Below are positions 53,932-62,744 of a DNA stretch of 64,000 nt, in pieces. Positions within the stretch are counted from its first letter, which is position 1. Every line of letters begins with the position of its first letter. The position numbers were made by a program, and so were the translations under genes. The notes beneath the pieces are model-generated. The model saw nothing but the letters and a program-made list of their open reading frames with translations. It was not told the origin of the DNA and did no database searches. Source of the DNA: CAVOJV01 sp963696325 (GTDB lineage: Bacteria; Pseudomonadota; Gammaproteobacteria; Competibacterales; Competibacteraceae); NCBI GenBank assembly GCA_963696325.1, contig CAVOJV010000028.1, positions 1-64,000 on the forward strand, read 5' to 3'.

Positions 53932-54975
53932 ATGAATCTGGACGACTTGTTGACATTTTCCGTAAAAAATAACGCCTCGGACCTGCACTTGTCCGCCGGC
54001 TTGCCGCCCATAATCCGGGTGGACGGTGACATTCGCCGCATCAACCTCCCGGCGTTGGAGCATAAGGAGGTGCATTCGCTGATCTATGACATTATGAATG
54101 ATAAGCAACGCAAGGATTACGACGAATATCTGGAATGCGACTTTTCCTTCGAGGTTCCCAAGCTTGCCCGCTTCCGTGTCAATGCCTTTAACCATAATCG
54201 TGGCGCCGGCGCTGTGTTCAGGACCATTCCCACCAAGATCTTGAGCCTGGATGATCTGGGGTGTACCCAGGTATTCCGGGACATGATCAACGTGCCGCGA
54301 GGCTTGGTTCTGGTGACCGGCCCTACCGGATCGGGCAAATCCACCACCCTGGCGGCCATGATCGACTACAAGAACAAAACCGAGTACGGTCACATCCTGA
54401 CTGTCGAGGACCCCATCGAATTCGTCCACGAGAGCAATAAATGCCTGATTAACCAACGCGAGGTGCACCGCGATACCCTGGGGTTTAACGAGGCCCTGCG
54501 CTCGGCCCTGCGCGAGGACCCGGATATTATCCTGGTGGGCGAAATGCGCGATTTGGAAACCATTCGCCTGGCGCTTACTGCCGCCGAGACCGGCCATCTG
54601 GTGTTTGGCACCCTGCATACCAGCTCCGCCCCCAAGACCATCGACCGGATCATCGATGTTTTCCCGGCGGGCGAGAAATCCCTGGTGCGCTCGATGCTCT
54701 CCGAATCTCTGCAAGCGGTCGTTTCCCAGGCCCTGCTGAAGCGGAGAGGCGGTGGGCGTATTGCCGCCTGGGAGATCATGATCGGAACTTCGGCTATCCG
54801 CAACCTCATCCGGGAGGATAAGGTGGCGCAGATGTATTCATCCATTCAGACTGGCCAGTCTTATGGTATGCAGACCCTGGATCAGCACCTGTTGCAACTG
54901 TTTAAGGCTGGCCTCGTCAGCCGTGAGGACGCCATGTCCAAGTCTAAGAATCCTGCCGCTTTCCGCCAAACCTAG
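53932..54975 (+). CDS. pilT: Type IV pilus twitching-motility ATPase PilT
   Basis: Hexameric ATPase that retracts type IV pili. The 347 aa protein starts at ATG 53932 behind AAGGAAACG. It has the N-terminal PAS-like domain (NNASDLHLSAGLPPIIRVDG), Walker A GPTGSGKSTT (~130), the Asp box, Walker B ILVGEMRDLETIRLALTAAE and the PilT-specific AIRNLIRE motif. It is followed not by pilU, as in Pseudomonas, but by 250 bp and then the convergent pyrC' gene. Confidence 0.96.
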   Translation: MNLDDLLTFSVKNNASDLHLSAGLPPIIRVDGDIRRINLPALEHKEVHSLIYDIMNDKQRKDYDEYLECDFSFEVPKLARFRVNAFNHNRGAGAVFRTIPTKILSLDDLGCTQVFRDMINVPRGLVLVTGPTGSGKSTTLAAMIDYKNKTEYGHILTVEDPIEFVHESNKCLINQREVHRDTLGFNEALRSALREDPDIILVGEMRDLETIRLALTAAETGHLVFGTLHTSSAPKTIDRIIDVFPAGEKSLVRSMLSESLQAVVSQALLKRRGGGRIAAWEIMIGTSAIRNLIREDKVAQMYSSIQTGQSYGMQTLDQHLLQLFKAGLVSREDAMSKSKNPAAFRQT

Positions 54976-54989
54976 CAGGTGAGATCACA

Positions 54990-55244
54990 TCAGCCCATGG
55001 TTACTTGTGCGCCCACCGGCGACGGTTCGGTGGCGTGTTGTAGGCATTCTACCCAAGCGACTGCGGCCCCCGCATGACGGTCCAGGACCGACCGTTTATC
55101 CGCAGGGTGGTGGCCCGAACGGATGCGCCCGGCGATCTCCGGCCCTGCGATGCGTAACAGCGTGTAGCCACTTGGGCATGGGTTCGTAGACAAGACATGG
55201 CCAGTTTCAATGATGTCTTGCATGGAGTCAGGTTGGGGCTTCAT
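54990..55244 (-). CDS. Doubtful small open frame after pyrC'
   Basis: An 84 aa frame starts at ATG 55244, inside the last codons of pyrC' (17-bp overlap), and ends just after pilT on the other strand. No family, signal or membrane segment was recognised; the product has several Cys and His residues (NPCPSGY, RSGHHPADK, WVECLQHATE). There is no good ribosome site. Coupling to pyrC' would allow expression, but it may be chance. Confidence 0.28.
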   Translation of the reverse strand: MKPQPDSMQDIIETGHVLSTNPCPSGYTLLRIAGPEIAGRIRSGHHPADKRSVLDRHAGAAVAWVECLQHATEPSPVGAQVTMG

Positions 55245-56508
55245 AGACCAGTCGACCAGCCAGCAGGGTGTGAGTTACCAGGCCCCGAAATTCCCAGCCC
55301 AGAAAAGGGCTGTTATGGCCGCGGCTGGTCATGGTGCGGGGTTCCAGGGACCAGATATGATGGGGATTGAATAGGCACACGTCGGCCACGGCGCCTACGC
55401 CCAGATGGCCGGTCTCCAGTCCCAGGATGCGGGCAGGGCCCGCAGTGAGGCGTTCGATGGCATCCGTCAGGGGTAATGTGCCATCCTCCACCAGGCGCAG
55501 ACCCAAGGCCAGCAGGGTTTCCAGACCGGAGATGCCGGGTTCGGTATCGCTGAACGGTGCCTCCTTGGCGTCCACCTCATGAGGTTGGTGATCGGAGCAG
55601 ATGGCGGCGATCACCCCGCTGGCCAACCCGGCGCGCAGGCCGTCCCGGTCGTGCTGGCTGCGCAGGGGGGGCAGGACATGCGCCAGGCTGTCGAAACGGC
55701 CCAGATCCAGCTCGGTAAGGTGCAGATGATGGGCGCTGACATCGGCTGTTACCGGCAAACCCTGGGCCTGGGCTTGCGCGATCATCTCCACGGCCCGGGC
55801 GCTGGACAGGTGGCAAAAGTGGGCGCGTACGTCGATCTCCGCGAGCAAGGCCAGATCGCGGGCGACGATGGTGGTCTCGGCCGCAACCGGCACACCGGAC
55901 AACCCTAAGCGAGTTGCTACCCTACCCTCATGGGCGCAACCGCCGGCGGAAAGCCAGGGGTCGGCTGGGGTAAGAAACACGGTCAGGCCATACGTGGCAG
56001 CGTATTCCAGACTGCGGCGCAGTACCAGGGTGTTGATGATCGGTTTGGCCGCGTTGCCAACCCCCACACAACCGGCCTCCTTGAGGGCGGCCATTTCGGC
56101 TAGTTGCTCGCCCGCCAGCCCGCGAGTGAGCGCGCCAACGATAAGCACGCGGGCAAACCCGGCGGCTTTGGCCCGACGGCGTATCAATTCCACAACCGCC
56201 GTTTCGTCTACAACCGGATCGGTATCCGGTGGGCAGACCAGGGTGGTGATGCCACCCGCGGCGGCGGCGCGGGTTTCACTGGCGATAGTGGCCTTGTGTT
56301 CCTGCCCGGGTTCCCGCAACCGGGCGCAAAGGTCGATCAGGCCCGGGCACACCACCAGGCCCCCGGCGTCGATCTCCCGGTCCGGATGAAAGCCATCCGG
56401 GGCACGGCTGAGGTATGCTACGCGCTGTTCAGCGATGAACAAATCGGTTACGGCATCGATGCCGTTGGCGGGATCGACGAACCGGCCGCCGCGAATCGCG
56501 ATGCGCAT
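55228..56508 (-). CDS. pyrC': Non-catalytic dihydroorotase homologue PyrC' (PyrX)
   Basis: A 426 aa dihydroorotase-fold protein. Active enzymes have the metal motif DxHxH after GLID; here it reads GLIDLCARLREPG, so both His are lost. The FSDDG-like Asp segment is replaced by GVGNAAKP. The later HFCHLSSARA and CSDHQPHE motifs remain. This is the pattern of the Pseudomonas PyrC', which is inactive but needed to assemble the PyrB-PyrC' aspartate carbamoyltransferase complex. Its start shares one base with the pyrB stop (TGATG). A true dihydroorotase must be elsewhere. Confidence 0.9.
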   Translation of the reverse strand: MRIAIRGGRFVDPANGIDAVTDLFIAEQRVAYLSRAPDGFHPDREIDAGGLVVCPGLIDLCARLREPGQEHKATIASETRAAAAGGITTLVCPPDTDPVVDETAVVELIRRRAKAAGFARVLIVGALTRGLAGEQLAEMAALKEAGCVGVGNAAKPIINTLVLRRSLEYAATYGLTVFLTPADPWLSAGGCAHEGRVATRLGLSGVPVAAETTIVARDLALLAEIDVRAHFCHLSSARAVEMIAQAQAQGLPVTADVSAHHLHLTELDLGRFDSLAHVLPPLRSQHDRDGLRAGLASGVIAAICSDHQPHEVDAKEAPFSDTEPGISGLETLLALGLRLVEDGTLPLTDAIERLTAGPARILGLETGHLGVGAVADVCLFNPHHIWSLEPRTMTSRGHNSPFLGWEFRGLVTHTLLAGRLVYEAPT

Positions 56509-57488
56509 CAGGTGTCTTCTCTAAACGGGTGAGTGTGCGTGCCCAAGGTGATGGACATGATGGCCATGCGCACGGCGATGCCATTGGTGACTTGCTCCAG
56601 GATCACCGAGCGGGGGCCGTCGGCCACCGCAGAATCTATTTCCATGCCCCGATTGATGGGACCAGGATGCATAATAAGGGCATCAGGATTGGCTAAAGCC
56701 AGCCGTTCTTCGGTCAGGCCGTATTGCTGATAATATTCCTGGGCGCTGGGTAACAGCGCCCCTTGCATGCGTTCCCGCTGCAAACGCAGCATGATAATTA
56801 CGTCCGCATCGCGCAGTCCCGGCTGTAGATCGTGAAAGACCTGCACGCCCAAGGTTTCAACGCAGGCCGGCAGTAGCGTTTTGGGGGCTACCACCCGTAT
56901 TTCGCCGGCGCCGAGGATATTGAGCGCATGGATCTGGGAGCGGGCGACCCGCGAATGCAGAATATCGCCGACGATGGCGACCCGCAGATTCGCGAAATCC
57001 GGTTTGTGGCGGCGGATGGTGAATACGTCCAGCATGGCCTGCGTGGGATGGGCATGGCGACCGTCGCCGGCGTTCAGCACCGCGATGTGAGGCTTGACGT
57101 GGCGGGCGATGAATTCCGCCGTACCGCTCTGCGCGTGGCGAACGACGAACATATCGCACTGCATCGCCTCGATGTTGCGCAGGGTGTCCAGCAGAGTTTC
57201 GCCCTTGACCGTGGAAGAGGTGCTGATACTGAGGTTCAGCACGTCTGCCGATAGGCGCTTGGCGGCCAGTTCGAAGGTGGTGCGGGTACGCGTGCTGGAC
57301 TCGAAAAACATGTTAACCACGGTTTTGCCGCGCAGGGTAGGCAGCTTTTTCACCCGTCGTTCCGCGACCCCGCTCAGCGACTCGGCAGTGTCCAGAATTT
57401 CTACCAGGTGCTGGCGTTGCAGTCCCTCGATAGTCAGGAAGTGACGTAGACGCCCGTGATTGTCCAGTTGGATATTGGCCAGGCTCAT
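56508..57488 (-). CDS. pyrB: Aspartate carbamoyltransferase catalytic subunit
   Basis: Condenses carbamoyl phosphate and aspartate in pyrimidine synthesis. The 326 aa protein has the carbamoyl-phosphate loop FFESSTRTRTTFELAAKRL, the STVKGETLLDT segment, the HPTQAMLDVF motif and the aspartate-binding region MHPGPINRGME. There is no pyrI. It overlaps pyrR by 4 bp and pyrC' by 1 bp, as expected for a class A ATCase built with PyrC'. Confidence 0.96.
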   Translation of the reverse strand: MSLANIQLDNHGRLRHFLTIEGLQRQHLVEILDTAESLSGVAERRVKKLPTLRGKTVVNMFFESSTRTRTTFELAAKRLSADVLNLSISTSSTVKGETLLDTLRNIEAMQCDMFVVRHAQSGTAEFIARHVKPHIAVLNAGDGRHAHPTQAMLDVFTIRRHKPDFANLRVAIVGDILHSRVARSQIHALNILGAGEIRVVAPKTLLPACVETLGVQVFHDLQPGLRDADVIIMLRLQRERMQGALLPSAQEYYQQYGLTEERLALANPDALIMHPGPINRGMEIDSAVADGPRSVILEQVTNGIAVRMAIMSITLGTHTHPFREDT

Positions 57489-57988
57489 GACAATTTCTTT
57501 TTCAATATGAGCTGCAAGGGTTCGGGACCGCTTAATTTGATGTTTTCGTCGGTTCTCAAAGTCAGGCGGGTACCAACCACATTGGCTTCGATGGGTAATT
57601 CCCGGCCGCCGCGATCGACCAAAGCCGCCAGCAGCACGGAGCGGGGACGGCCATAGTCGAAGAGTTCGTTGAGGGCGGCGCGCACGGTGCGGCCCGTGTA
57701 GAGCACATCATCGACGAGAATTATATGGCGGCCATCCACGTCAAAGGGCAGGTGGGATGGCTTGACCTGGGGGTGCATACCCAGGCGGCTGAAGTCGTCC
57801 CGATAGAAGGAAATATCCAGGCTACCCAAGGCTTCGGGGATGCCCAGCAGGGTTTGCAAGCGTTGGGCGATCCAAACCCCGCCGGTATGCAAACCAACCA
57901 GCGTGGGGCGGTCAATGCCGCGTTCTTCCAGCAACCTCTGGAGATCCCTGGCCATGGCGTTAAGGAGGCGTTCAGTGTCCACTTGCAT
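57485..57988 (-). CDS. pyrR: Bifunctional pyr operon regulator / uracil phosphoribosyltransferase PyrR
   Basis: A 167 aa phosphoribosyltransferase-fold protein. The PRPP-binding motif is HIILVDDVLYTGRTVRAAL. LVGLHTGGVWIAQRL and LPFDVDGRH also fit the family. In Firmicutes PyrR attenuates pyr mRNA; in Pseudomonas the homologue regulates pyr genes and may lack or have low UPRTase activity. It overlaps ruvX (17 bp) and pyrB (4 bp). No attenuator hairpin can fit between these overlapping genes. Confidence 0.93.
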   Translation of the reverse strand: MQVDTERLLNAMARDLQRLLEERGIDRPTLVGLHTGGVWIAQRLQTLLGIPEALGSLDISFYRDDFSRLGMHPQVKPSHLPFDVDGRHIILVDDVLYTGRTVRAALNELFDYGRPRSVLLAALVDRGGRELPIEANVVGTRLTLRTDENIKLSGPEPLQLILKKKLS

Positions 57989-58436
57989 GTGACGTTTCGC
58001 TCTGTTGCTGAAACTGGTTGAACCACGTTTCCAGGATCACGGCCGCGGCTACATGGTCCAGGGTAGTTTGGCCTCGGCGTGACCGCGCTTCAGGCAGCGA
58101 CTGGCGGGTGCTACGCTGTTCAGCTTCCCGTGAGGATAGGCGTTCATCGACGGTAGCTACGACCAGTCGATAGCGGCCTTGCAACTGCCGGCTAAAGCGC
58201 AACGCGGCCGCGGTAGTGGCGCTGTGGCTGCCATCGGCATGATAGGGTATGCCCACGACCAGCAAATCCGGTTGCCATTCGGCGATGAGTTTGCCAATGG
58301 CATCCCAGTCTGGGCGCTGTGCTCGCGCGGTCAGGATCGCTAGCGGCTGTGCCGTGGCGGTGACTTCCTGGCCGACAGCCACGCCAATGCGAGCGCGCCC
58401 AAAATCAAAACCCAGCAAGGTGCGAGAGTTGGTCAC
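57972..58436 (-). CDS. ruvX: RuvX/YqgF pre-16S rRNA nuclease (putative Holliday junction resolvase)
   Basis: A 154 aa RNase H-fold nuclease. The catalytic Asp is in LLGFDFGRARIGVAVGQ, the Glu in VDERLSSREAEQ and the final Asp in LDHVAAAVILETWF. The family acts on 16S rRNA 5' ends and was earlier proposed as a resolvase. It follows algH by 18 bp and overlaps pyrR by 17 bp. Confidence 0.94.
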   Translation of the reverse strand: MTNSRTLLGFDFGRARIGVAVGQEVTATAQPLAILTARAQRPDWDAIGKLIAEWQPDLLVVGIPYHADGSHSATTAAALRFSRQLQGRYRLVVATVDERLSSREAEQRSTRQSLPEARSRRGQTTLDHVAAAVILETWFNQFQQQSETSHASGH

Positions 58437-58454
58437 CGCGGGATCGGTAATAAA

Positions 58455-59018
58455 CTAAGCGTGGCCAGCATCGCCGGATAGCAAATTCAGGTCCACTCCC
58501 AAGAGGGCCGCCGCTGCGGACCAGCGTTGCTCGCTGGGAGTATGGAATAGGACAGCAGGGTCGATCGGACCGCACAGCCAGGCATTTTCCGCCATCTCCC
58601 GTTCCAATTGGCCTTGCCCCCAGCCGGCGTAGCCCAGGGCGACCAATAGCTGCTCCGGTCCCTGGTCGCGCGCTAGCGCCTGCAAAATATCCATGGATGT
58701 GGTGATGCCGATGGTATCGGTAACGCGCAGTGTGGAACCCCATTGGCCCAAGGGAGTATGCACGACGAACCCCTGCTCGGGTTGCACCGGCCCACCGGAG
58801 TAGACCGGCATGGTGGCAATGTCGGGACGGCTTGGAGTGATCTGCAGGTGTTCCAACAGTTCGCCTAGGGTGAGGCGCAGGGGACGATTGATCACGATGC
58901 CTAAAGCGCCGGCAGCATTGTGCTCGCTGATGTAAGTGACAGTTTGAAAAAAGTTCGGATCCGCCAAGCCAGGCATGGCGATCAGGAATTGATTAGTCAA
59001 ATACGTGGATTCGCCCAT
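58455..59018 (-). CDS. algH: YqgE/AlgH family protein (DUF179)
   Basis: A 187 aa protein from the ATG giving MGESTYLTNQFLIAMPGLAD, the usual family start. NAAGALGIVINRPL, YSGGPVQPEQGFVVHT and ALGYAGWGQGQLEREMAENA are hallmark blocks. Named for an effect on alginate in Pseudomonas; the biochemical role is unknown. It always travels with ruvX in Gammaproteobacteria, as here. Confidence 0.93.
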   Translation of the reverse strand: MGESTYLTNQFLIAMPGLADPNFFQTVTYISEHNAAGALGIVINRPLRLTLGELLEHLQITPSRPDIATMPVYSGGPVQPEQGFVVHTPLGQWGSTLRVTDTIGITTSMDILQALARDQGPEQLLVALGYAGWGQGQLEREMAENAWLCGPIDPAVLFHTPSEQRWSAAAALLGVDLNLLSGDAGHA

Positions 59019-59066
59019 AGCAATAGTATTATGACTGACCGCTATCTTTACAAGCCCGCCCCCCAT

Positions 59067-60011
59067 TCATTTCTGTAATAACCGCCCTTGTTCAAACCTC
59101 CATTTGCGGACGATATGCAAAACATCATATTGGCGGCGCAGTTCGGGGGGGAACGCGGCGTAAGGAGCTGCCAGTTCGATAATCCGGCGCGCGGCTTTAT
59201 CCAGTTCGGCATGGCCGGAGGAGCGGACGATAGTAATACTATGGACTCCGCCATCGGCACGGATGGCGACATCTAGGATAGGGCCGGTGGTCAGGTTGAG
59301 CCGCCGTGCTTCTTCGGGAAAGTTCAAGGTGCCCACCTGCTCAACCTTACGCTCCCACGCCTGCATGTAGAATTTTTCCAGCGTGGTCGTGGATTCTTGA
59401 TCGATGCGCTTTTCCCGGCTGCCGTTGGCTTCAGGTTTGGCGGAGTCTAGGCGGGCCATTTGTATGCCGTGGTTCATCAGGTCGATGGCGCTGAGCGTGG
59501 GCGAGGCTGTTTGCGCGACGGGCGCCGCCGCGGCCCGATTGCTAACCGGTGGCGTGCTGGGCGCTGCTGCGGCTAGCGGAGGTTCGGGGGTGCTTGGCGG
59601 TTTTGGCGGTGTCAATTTTTCCGGCCTTGGCAAGGCGGCTTTGGCCGGATTGGGAATGGGAACCGCGGCTACCGGTGCCAGCCTTTTGGCCGGTAGCGCT
59701 TCGCTGGGCTGAACATTGACAGGCGACAAGGTCATCGGTTGCGATAGCGCAGGCTCGTCGAGCAATGCAGTGCTGGGTTCCGGTTCTGGTTTCGACTCCG
59801 TTAGAGCGCCGGCCGCTGCGCCGGGTTCGCCGCCAGCGTGTTCCAGCAAAGTGACATTCAAGCTTAACACCGGCTCTTGCGAACGGGGCGGTAGCACAGT
59901 GAAACGGACCCCTAGAATGAGCGCGGCATGGACGATCAGCGCCAGTATAAACGCCAGCGTTAATTGTCTTTCCTTATACGTGTTATCGATTATAACGAAC
60001 GGCTTCATCAT
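59067..60011 (-). CDS. tonB: TonB-family energy transducer
   Basis: A 314 aa protein (start ATG 60011 or 60008, the second Met of a pair). It has an N-terminal anchor (LTLAFILALIVHAALILGV). A long Pro/Ala-rich periplasmic arm (~60-190) leads to a C-terminal TonB domain (LNFPEEARRLNLTTGPILDV, SSGHAELDKAARRIIELAAP, VRKWRFEQG). It would couple the proton-motive force to an outer-membrane receptor or, as for the TonB3-like gene at this position in Pseudomonas, affect twitching motility. exbB and exbD are not nearby. Confidence 0.9.
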   Translation of the reverse strand: MMKPFVIIDNTYKERQLTLAFILALIVHAALILGVRFTVLPPRSQEPVLSLNVTLLEHAGGEPGAAAGALTESKPEPEPSTALLDEPALSQPMTLSPVNVQPSEALPAKRLAPVAAVPIPNPAKAALPRPEKLTPPKPPSTPEPPLAAAAPSTPPVSNRAAAAPVAQTASPTLSAIDLMNHGIQMARLDSAKPEANGSREKRIDQESTTTLEKFYMQAWERKVEQVGTLNFPEEARRLNLTTGPILDVAIRADGGVHSITIVRSSGHAELDKAARRIIELAAPYAAFPPELRRQYDVLHIVRKWRFEQGRLLQK

Positions 60012-60037
60012 AGTTGAGCGCGGGCGGTGCGCAGGGG

Positions 60038-60985
60038 TTAAGACAAGTGGTGTTCGATGGCTACCATTACCGTGGCGCCAATATCCAGACCAAATTGAGC
60101 ATCCAGTTCGCGCGCGCAAGTAGGGCTGGTGACGTTGATTTCGGTCAGATAATCGCCGATCACGTCTAAACCGACGAAGAGCAAACCCATGTCCCGCAGG
60201 GTGGGGCCGACCTGGGCACACAGCCAGCGGTCGCGTTCGCTGAGCGCCACGCCCACTCCCCGCCCGCCCGCCGCCAGATTGGCACGGGTTTCGCCAGGGG
60301 TTGGAAAACGCGCCAGCGCGTAGGGCACTGGTTCACCATCGATGAGCAGAATGCGCTTATCACCCGCGCTGATCTCGGGCAGATAACGCTGGGCCATCGT
60401 AGAGTGTTGGCCATGCGCCGTGAGGGTCTCCAGGATAACATTGAGGTTGGGATCGGCGGGCTGCAGCCGAAACACCGAAGCCCCGCCCATTCCGTCCAGA
60501 GGTTTAACGATGACATCCCCCTGTTCATCCAAAAAACGCTTGATCCGCGCGGCTTCACGGGTGACCAGGGTAGGTGGGTAGCAGTGGGGAAAGCAGGTGG
60601 CGAAAAGCTTTTCATTAGCATCGCGCAAGCTGCGGGGACGGTTCACCACGAGCGCGCCAGCGGCCTCGGCGCGCTCCAGCAAATAGGTGGTATAGATGTA
60701 TTCCATGTTGAAAGGTGGGTCTTTGCGCATCAGGATAACATCCAGTTCCGCCAGCGGCAGTTCCCGCTCCTCATGAAAGGCGAACCAGCTGTTTTTGTCA
60801 TTGCTGACGCTCAGCGGACGAGCGTGGCCCAGGGTTTGCCCGTCACGCAAGTACAGATCCTGTTGTTCGAAATAATACAGTGTCCAACCACGCGCTTGGG
60901 CAGCCAACAGCATGGCTAGCGTAGTATCTTTTTTGAAGGTGATGGAAGCAATCGGGTCCATCACCACACCCAAATTGATAGTCAT
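60038..60985 (-). CDS. gshB: Glutathione synthetase
   Basis: Joins gamma-glutamylcysteine and glycine with ATP. The 315 aa ATP-grasp enzyme has GVVMDPIASITFKKDTTLAM, RKDPPFNMEYIYTTYLLE, VIVKPLDGMGGASVFRL and the metal-binding close GDYLTEINVTSP. It heads the minus-strand unit gshB-tonB-algH-ruvX-pyrR-pyrB-pyrC' and is divergent from pilG across 278 bp, which holds no other gene. Confidence 0.96.
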   Translation of the reverse strand: MTINLGVVMDPIASITFKKDTTLAMLLAAQARGWTLYYFEQQDLYLRDGQTLGHARPLSVSNDKNSWFAFHEERELPLAELDVILMRKDPPFNMEYIYTTYLLERAEAAGALVVNRPRSLRDANEKLFATCFPHCYPPTLVTREAARIKRFLDEQGDVIVKPLDGMGGASVFRLQPADPNLNVILETLTAHGQHSTMAQRYLPEISAGDKRILLIDGEPVPYALARFPTPGETRANLAAGGRGVGVALSERDRWLCAQVGPTLRDMGLLFVGLDVIGDYLTEINVTSPTCARELDAQFGLDIGATVMVAIEHHLS

Positions 60986-61263
60986 CGTATATTTCCCCTG
61001 CGGTTGCCAGGGCGATAATGCTACCTAAATGCCCTTTAAGCAAAAGGACCAGGTGCGCAATTGCTATGGTATTGTCCTGTCTGGCACCAAATTCAAATAG
61101 TGCTCTGCTGTTAAGCACCTATACTTTAGCGTAAAAGGGCATAGCCAGATATGGCAGCCAGGGTGGTCCATACATGGCATAGTTTACGGTAATATGCTAA
61201 AAAGCATTTTACAGGGGGCAACAACGTGGCGTTATGGCGTGCATAGCGAAGGAGGCTGTTAAC

Positions 61264-61662
61264 GTGGAAGCTGAAGAAAATAGGGATCACGCTGTCAAGG
61301 TCATGGTAGTAGACGATAGTGTAACCATACGGCGCACGGCGGAGACCCTCTTGAAGCGCGAAGGCTACACTGTCGTTACCGCGGAAGATGGCTTTCAGGC
61401 CCTTTCCAAAGTTGTCGATACGCATCCGGATATCATCTTCTTAGATATCATGATGCCCCGTCTCGATGGCTATCAAACCTGCTCCGTCATCAAGAACAAC
61501 AGCCTGTTCAGGAATACCCCCGTAATTATGTTGTCCAGCAAGGACGGCGCCTTTGATAAGGCCCGGGGCCGATTGGTAGGCTCAGAGCAGTTCGTGACTA
61601 AACCGTTTACCAAAGAGGACCTTCTAGAGGCGATTAACCATTATGTGCGCCGCTCGTCCTAG
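61264..61662 (+). CDS. pilG: Type IV pilus response regulator PilG
   Basis: A 132 aa single-domain CheY-like regulator. The GTG start at 61264 is chosen because AAGGAGG lies eight bases upstream; an ATG at 61234 lacks this. Receiver residues: acidic pair in MVVDDSVTIRR, phospho-acceptor Asp61 in IFLDIMMPRLDGYQT, Thr/Ser switch in MLSSKDG and Lys in FVTKPFTKEDL. In Pseudomonas PilG acts in the Pil-Chp pathway to promote pilus extension and cAMP signalling. It leads pilH, pilI and pilJ. Confidence 0.93.
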   Translation: MEAEENRDHAVKVMVVDDSVTIRRTAETLLKREGYTVVTAEDGFQALSKVVDTHPDIIFLDIMMPRLDGYQTCSVIKNNSLFRNTPVIMLSSKDGAFDKARGRLVGSEQFVTKPFTKEDLLEAINHYVRRSS

Positions 61663-61734
61663 CTCCAGGGAGATGGTCCTTTGGTGTGAACGCCGAGGCA
61701 TCACCTTGGATGCGCTAAGCAGGAAATTTTAAAG

Positions 61735-62103
61735 ATGGCTTGTATCCTCATCATCGATGACTCTCCAACGGAGATTTTTGCGCTCAGGCGTATGTTGGAG
61801 GGGGGCGGTTACGAGGTCTTAAGTGCCAGCAATGCTGAGACTGGCCTTGCCAAGGCGCGCCATGAAAAACCGGATCTCATTCTCATGGATGTACTCATGC
61901 CCGGCATGAACGGCTTTCAGGCTACCAGGCGGCTTGCCAAGGACCCCGAGACGGCCGGCATCCCCATTATTGTGGTCACCACCAAGAGTCAGGAGACTGA
62001 CCGCATTTGGGCGTTGCGGCAGGGAGCTCGGGATTATGTGGTGAAACCGCCGGCCGAAGCCGAATTATTGTCTAAGATCAAAGCTTTGCTCAAGGAGCAT
62101 TAA
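61735..62103 (+). CDS. pilH: Type IV pilus response regulator PilH
   Basis: A 122 aa CheY-like receiver. The phospho-acceptor is Asp52 in ILMDVLMPGMNGFQAT, with the acidic pair in LIIDDSPTE and Lys in YVVKPPAEAEL. In the Pil-Chp system it opposes or drains PilG signalling and affects pilus retraction. The stop overlaps the pilI start (TAATG), so the two are co-translated. Confidence 0.93.
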   Translation: MACILIIDDSPTEIFALRRMLEGGGYEVLSASNAETGLAKARHEKPDLILMDVLMPGMNGFQATRRLAKDPETAGIPIIVVTTKSQETDRIWALRQGARDYVVKPPAEAELLSKIKALLKEH

Positions 62104-62669
62104 TGAGCGGCGAGGAACCTGTGAATAAAGAGTTTTCCCCACATCCTTTCGATCTATTGCTGGATATCGATAAGCGCACTGGCAGTCGAGTTCCGCCCAA
62201 GGTTGCGGAAGTGGCGCGGTCGGCGGGTATGCGGGGGCGCTTGGTGTTCCGCTTAGGGGTATGGAATCTCATGTTAGCCATGCAGGATATGTCGGAGATC
62301 ATTCCTGTGCCCCGTGTTACCCCGGTGCCCGGCGTAAAATCCTGGTTGATGGGTATAGCCAACCTGCGTGGCGCAGTGATGTCGGTGGTCGATTTGCGAG
62401 AGTTTTTTGATGGCAAAGCCACGGTCCCGACACCCAATAGCCGGTTGGTGGTTGTGCGTTCCGGTGAATGGAGTTATGGCTTGCTGGTCGATGAAGTCAT
62501 CGGCATGCGCTATTTTGGCTTGGAAAAGAAATTGCCCACGTTGAACGCCATTGATGCCAGGCTGCACTCCTATGTGACCGAGGCGTTCGAAAGCGAGAAT
62601 CAGCTCTGGTTTGCATTAAATGTCAGCGGTTTGCTCAATGCCCCTGAGTTCCTTGACGCGGCAAATTGA
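62103..62669 (+). CDS. pilI: CheW-like twitching-motility adaptor PilI
   Basis: A 188 aa CheW-domain protein linking the receptor PilJ to the kinase ChpA. The domain spans ~35-180 (VFRLGVWNLMLAMQDMSEII, PGVKSWLMGIANLRGAVMSV followed by DLREFF, SYGLLVDEVIGMR). The start overlaps the pilH stop. pilJ follows after 75 bp. Confidence 0.92.
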   Translation: MSGEEPVNKEFSPHPFDLLLDIDKRTGSRVPPKVAEVARSAGMRGRLVFRLGVWNLMLAMQDMSEIIPVPRVTPVPGVKSWLMGIANLRGAVMSVVDLREFFDGKATVPTPNSRLVVVRSGEWSYGLLVDEVIGMRYFGLEKKLPTLNAIDARLHSYVTEAFESENQLWFALNVSGLLNAPEFLDAAN

Positions 62670-62744
62670 TTTTTGTGATATCCCCATATGCAGCGTGGAT
62701 TTGAGGCGTATTAGGGATTGAGTGGACTAGGAGATAATAAAACA

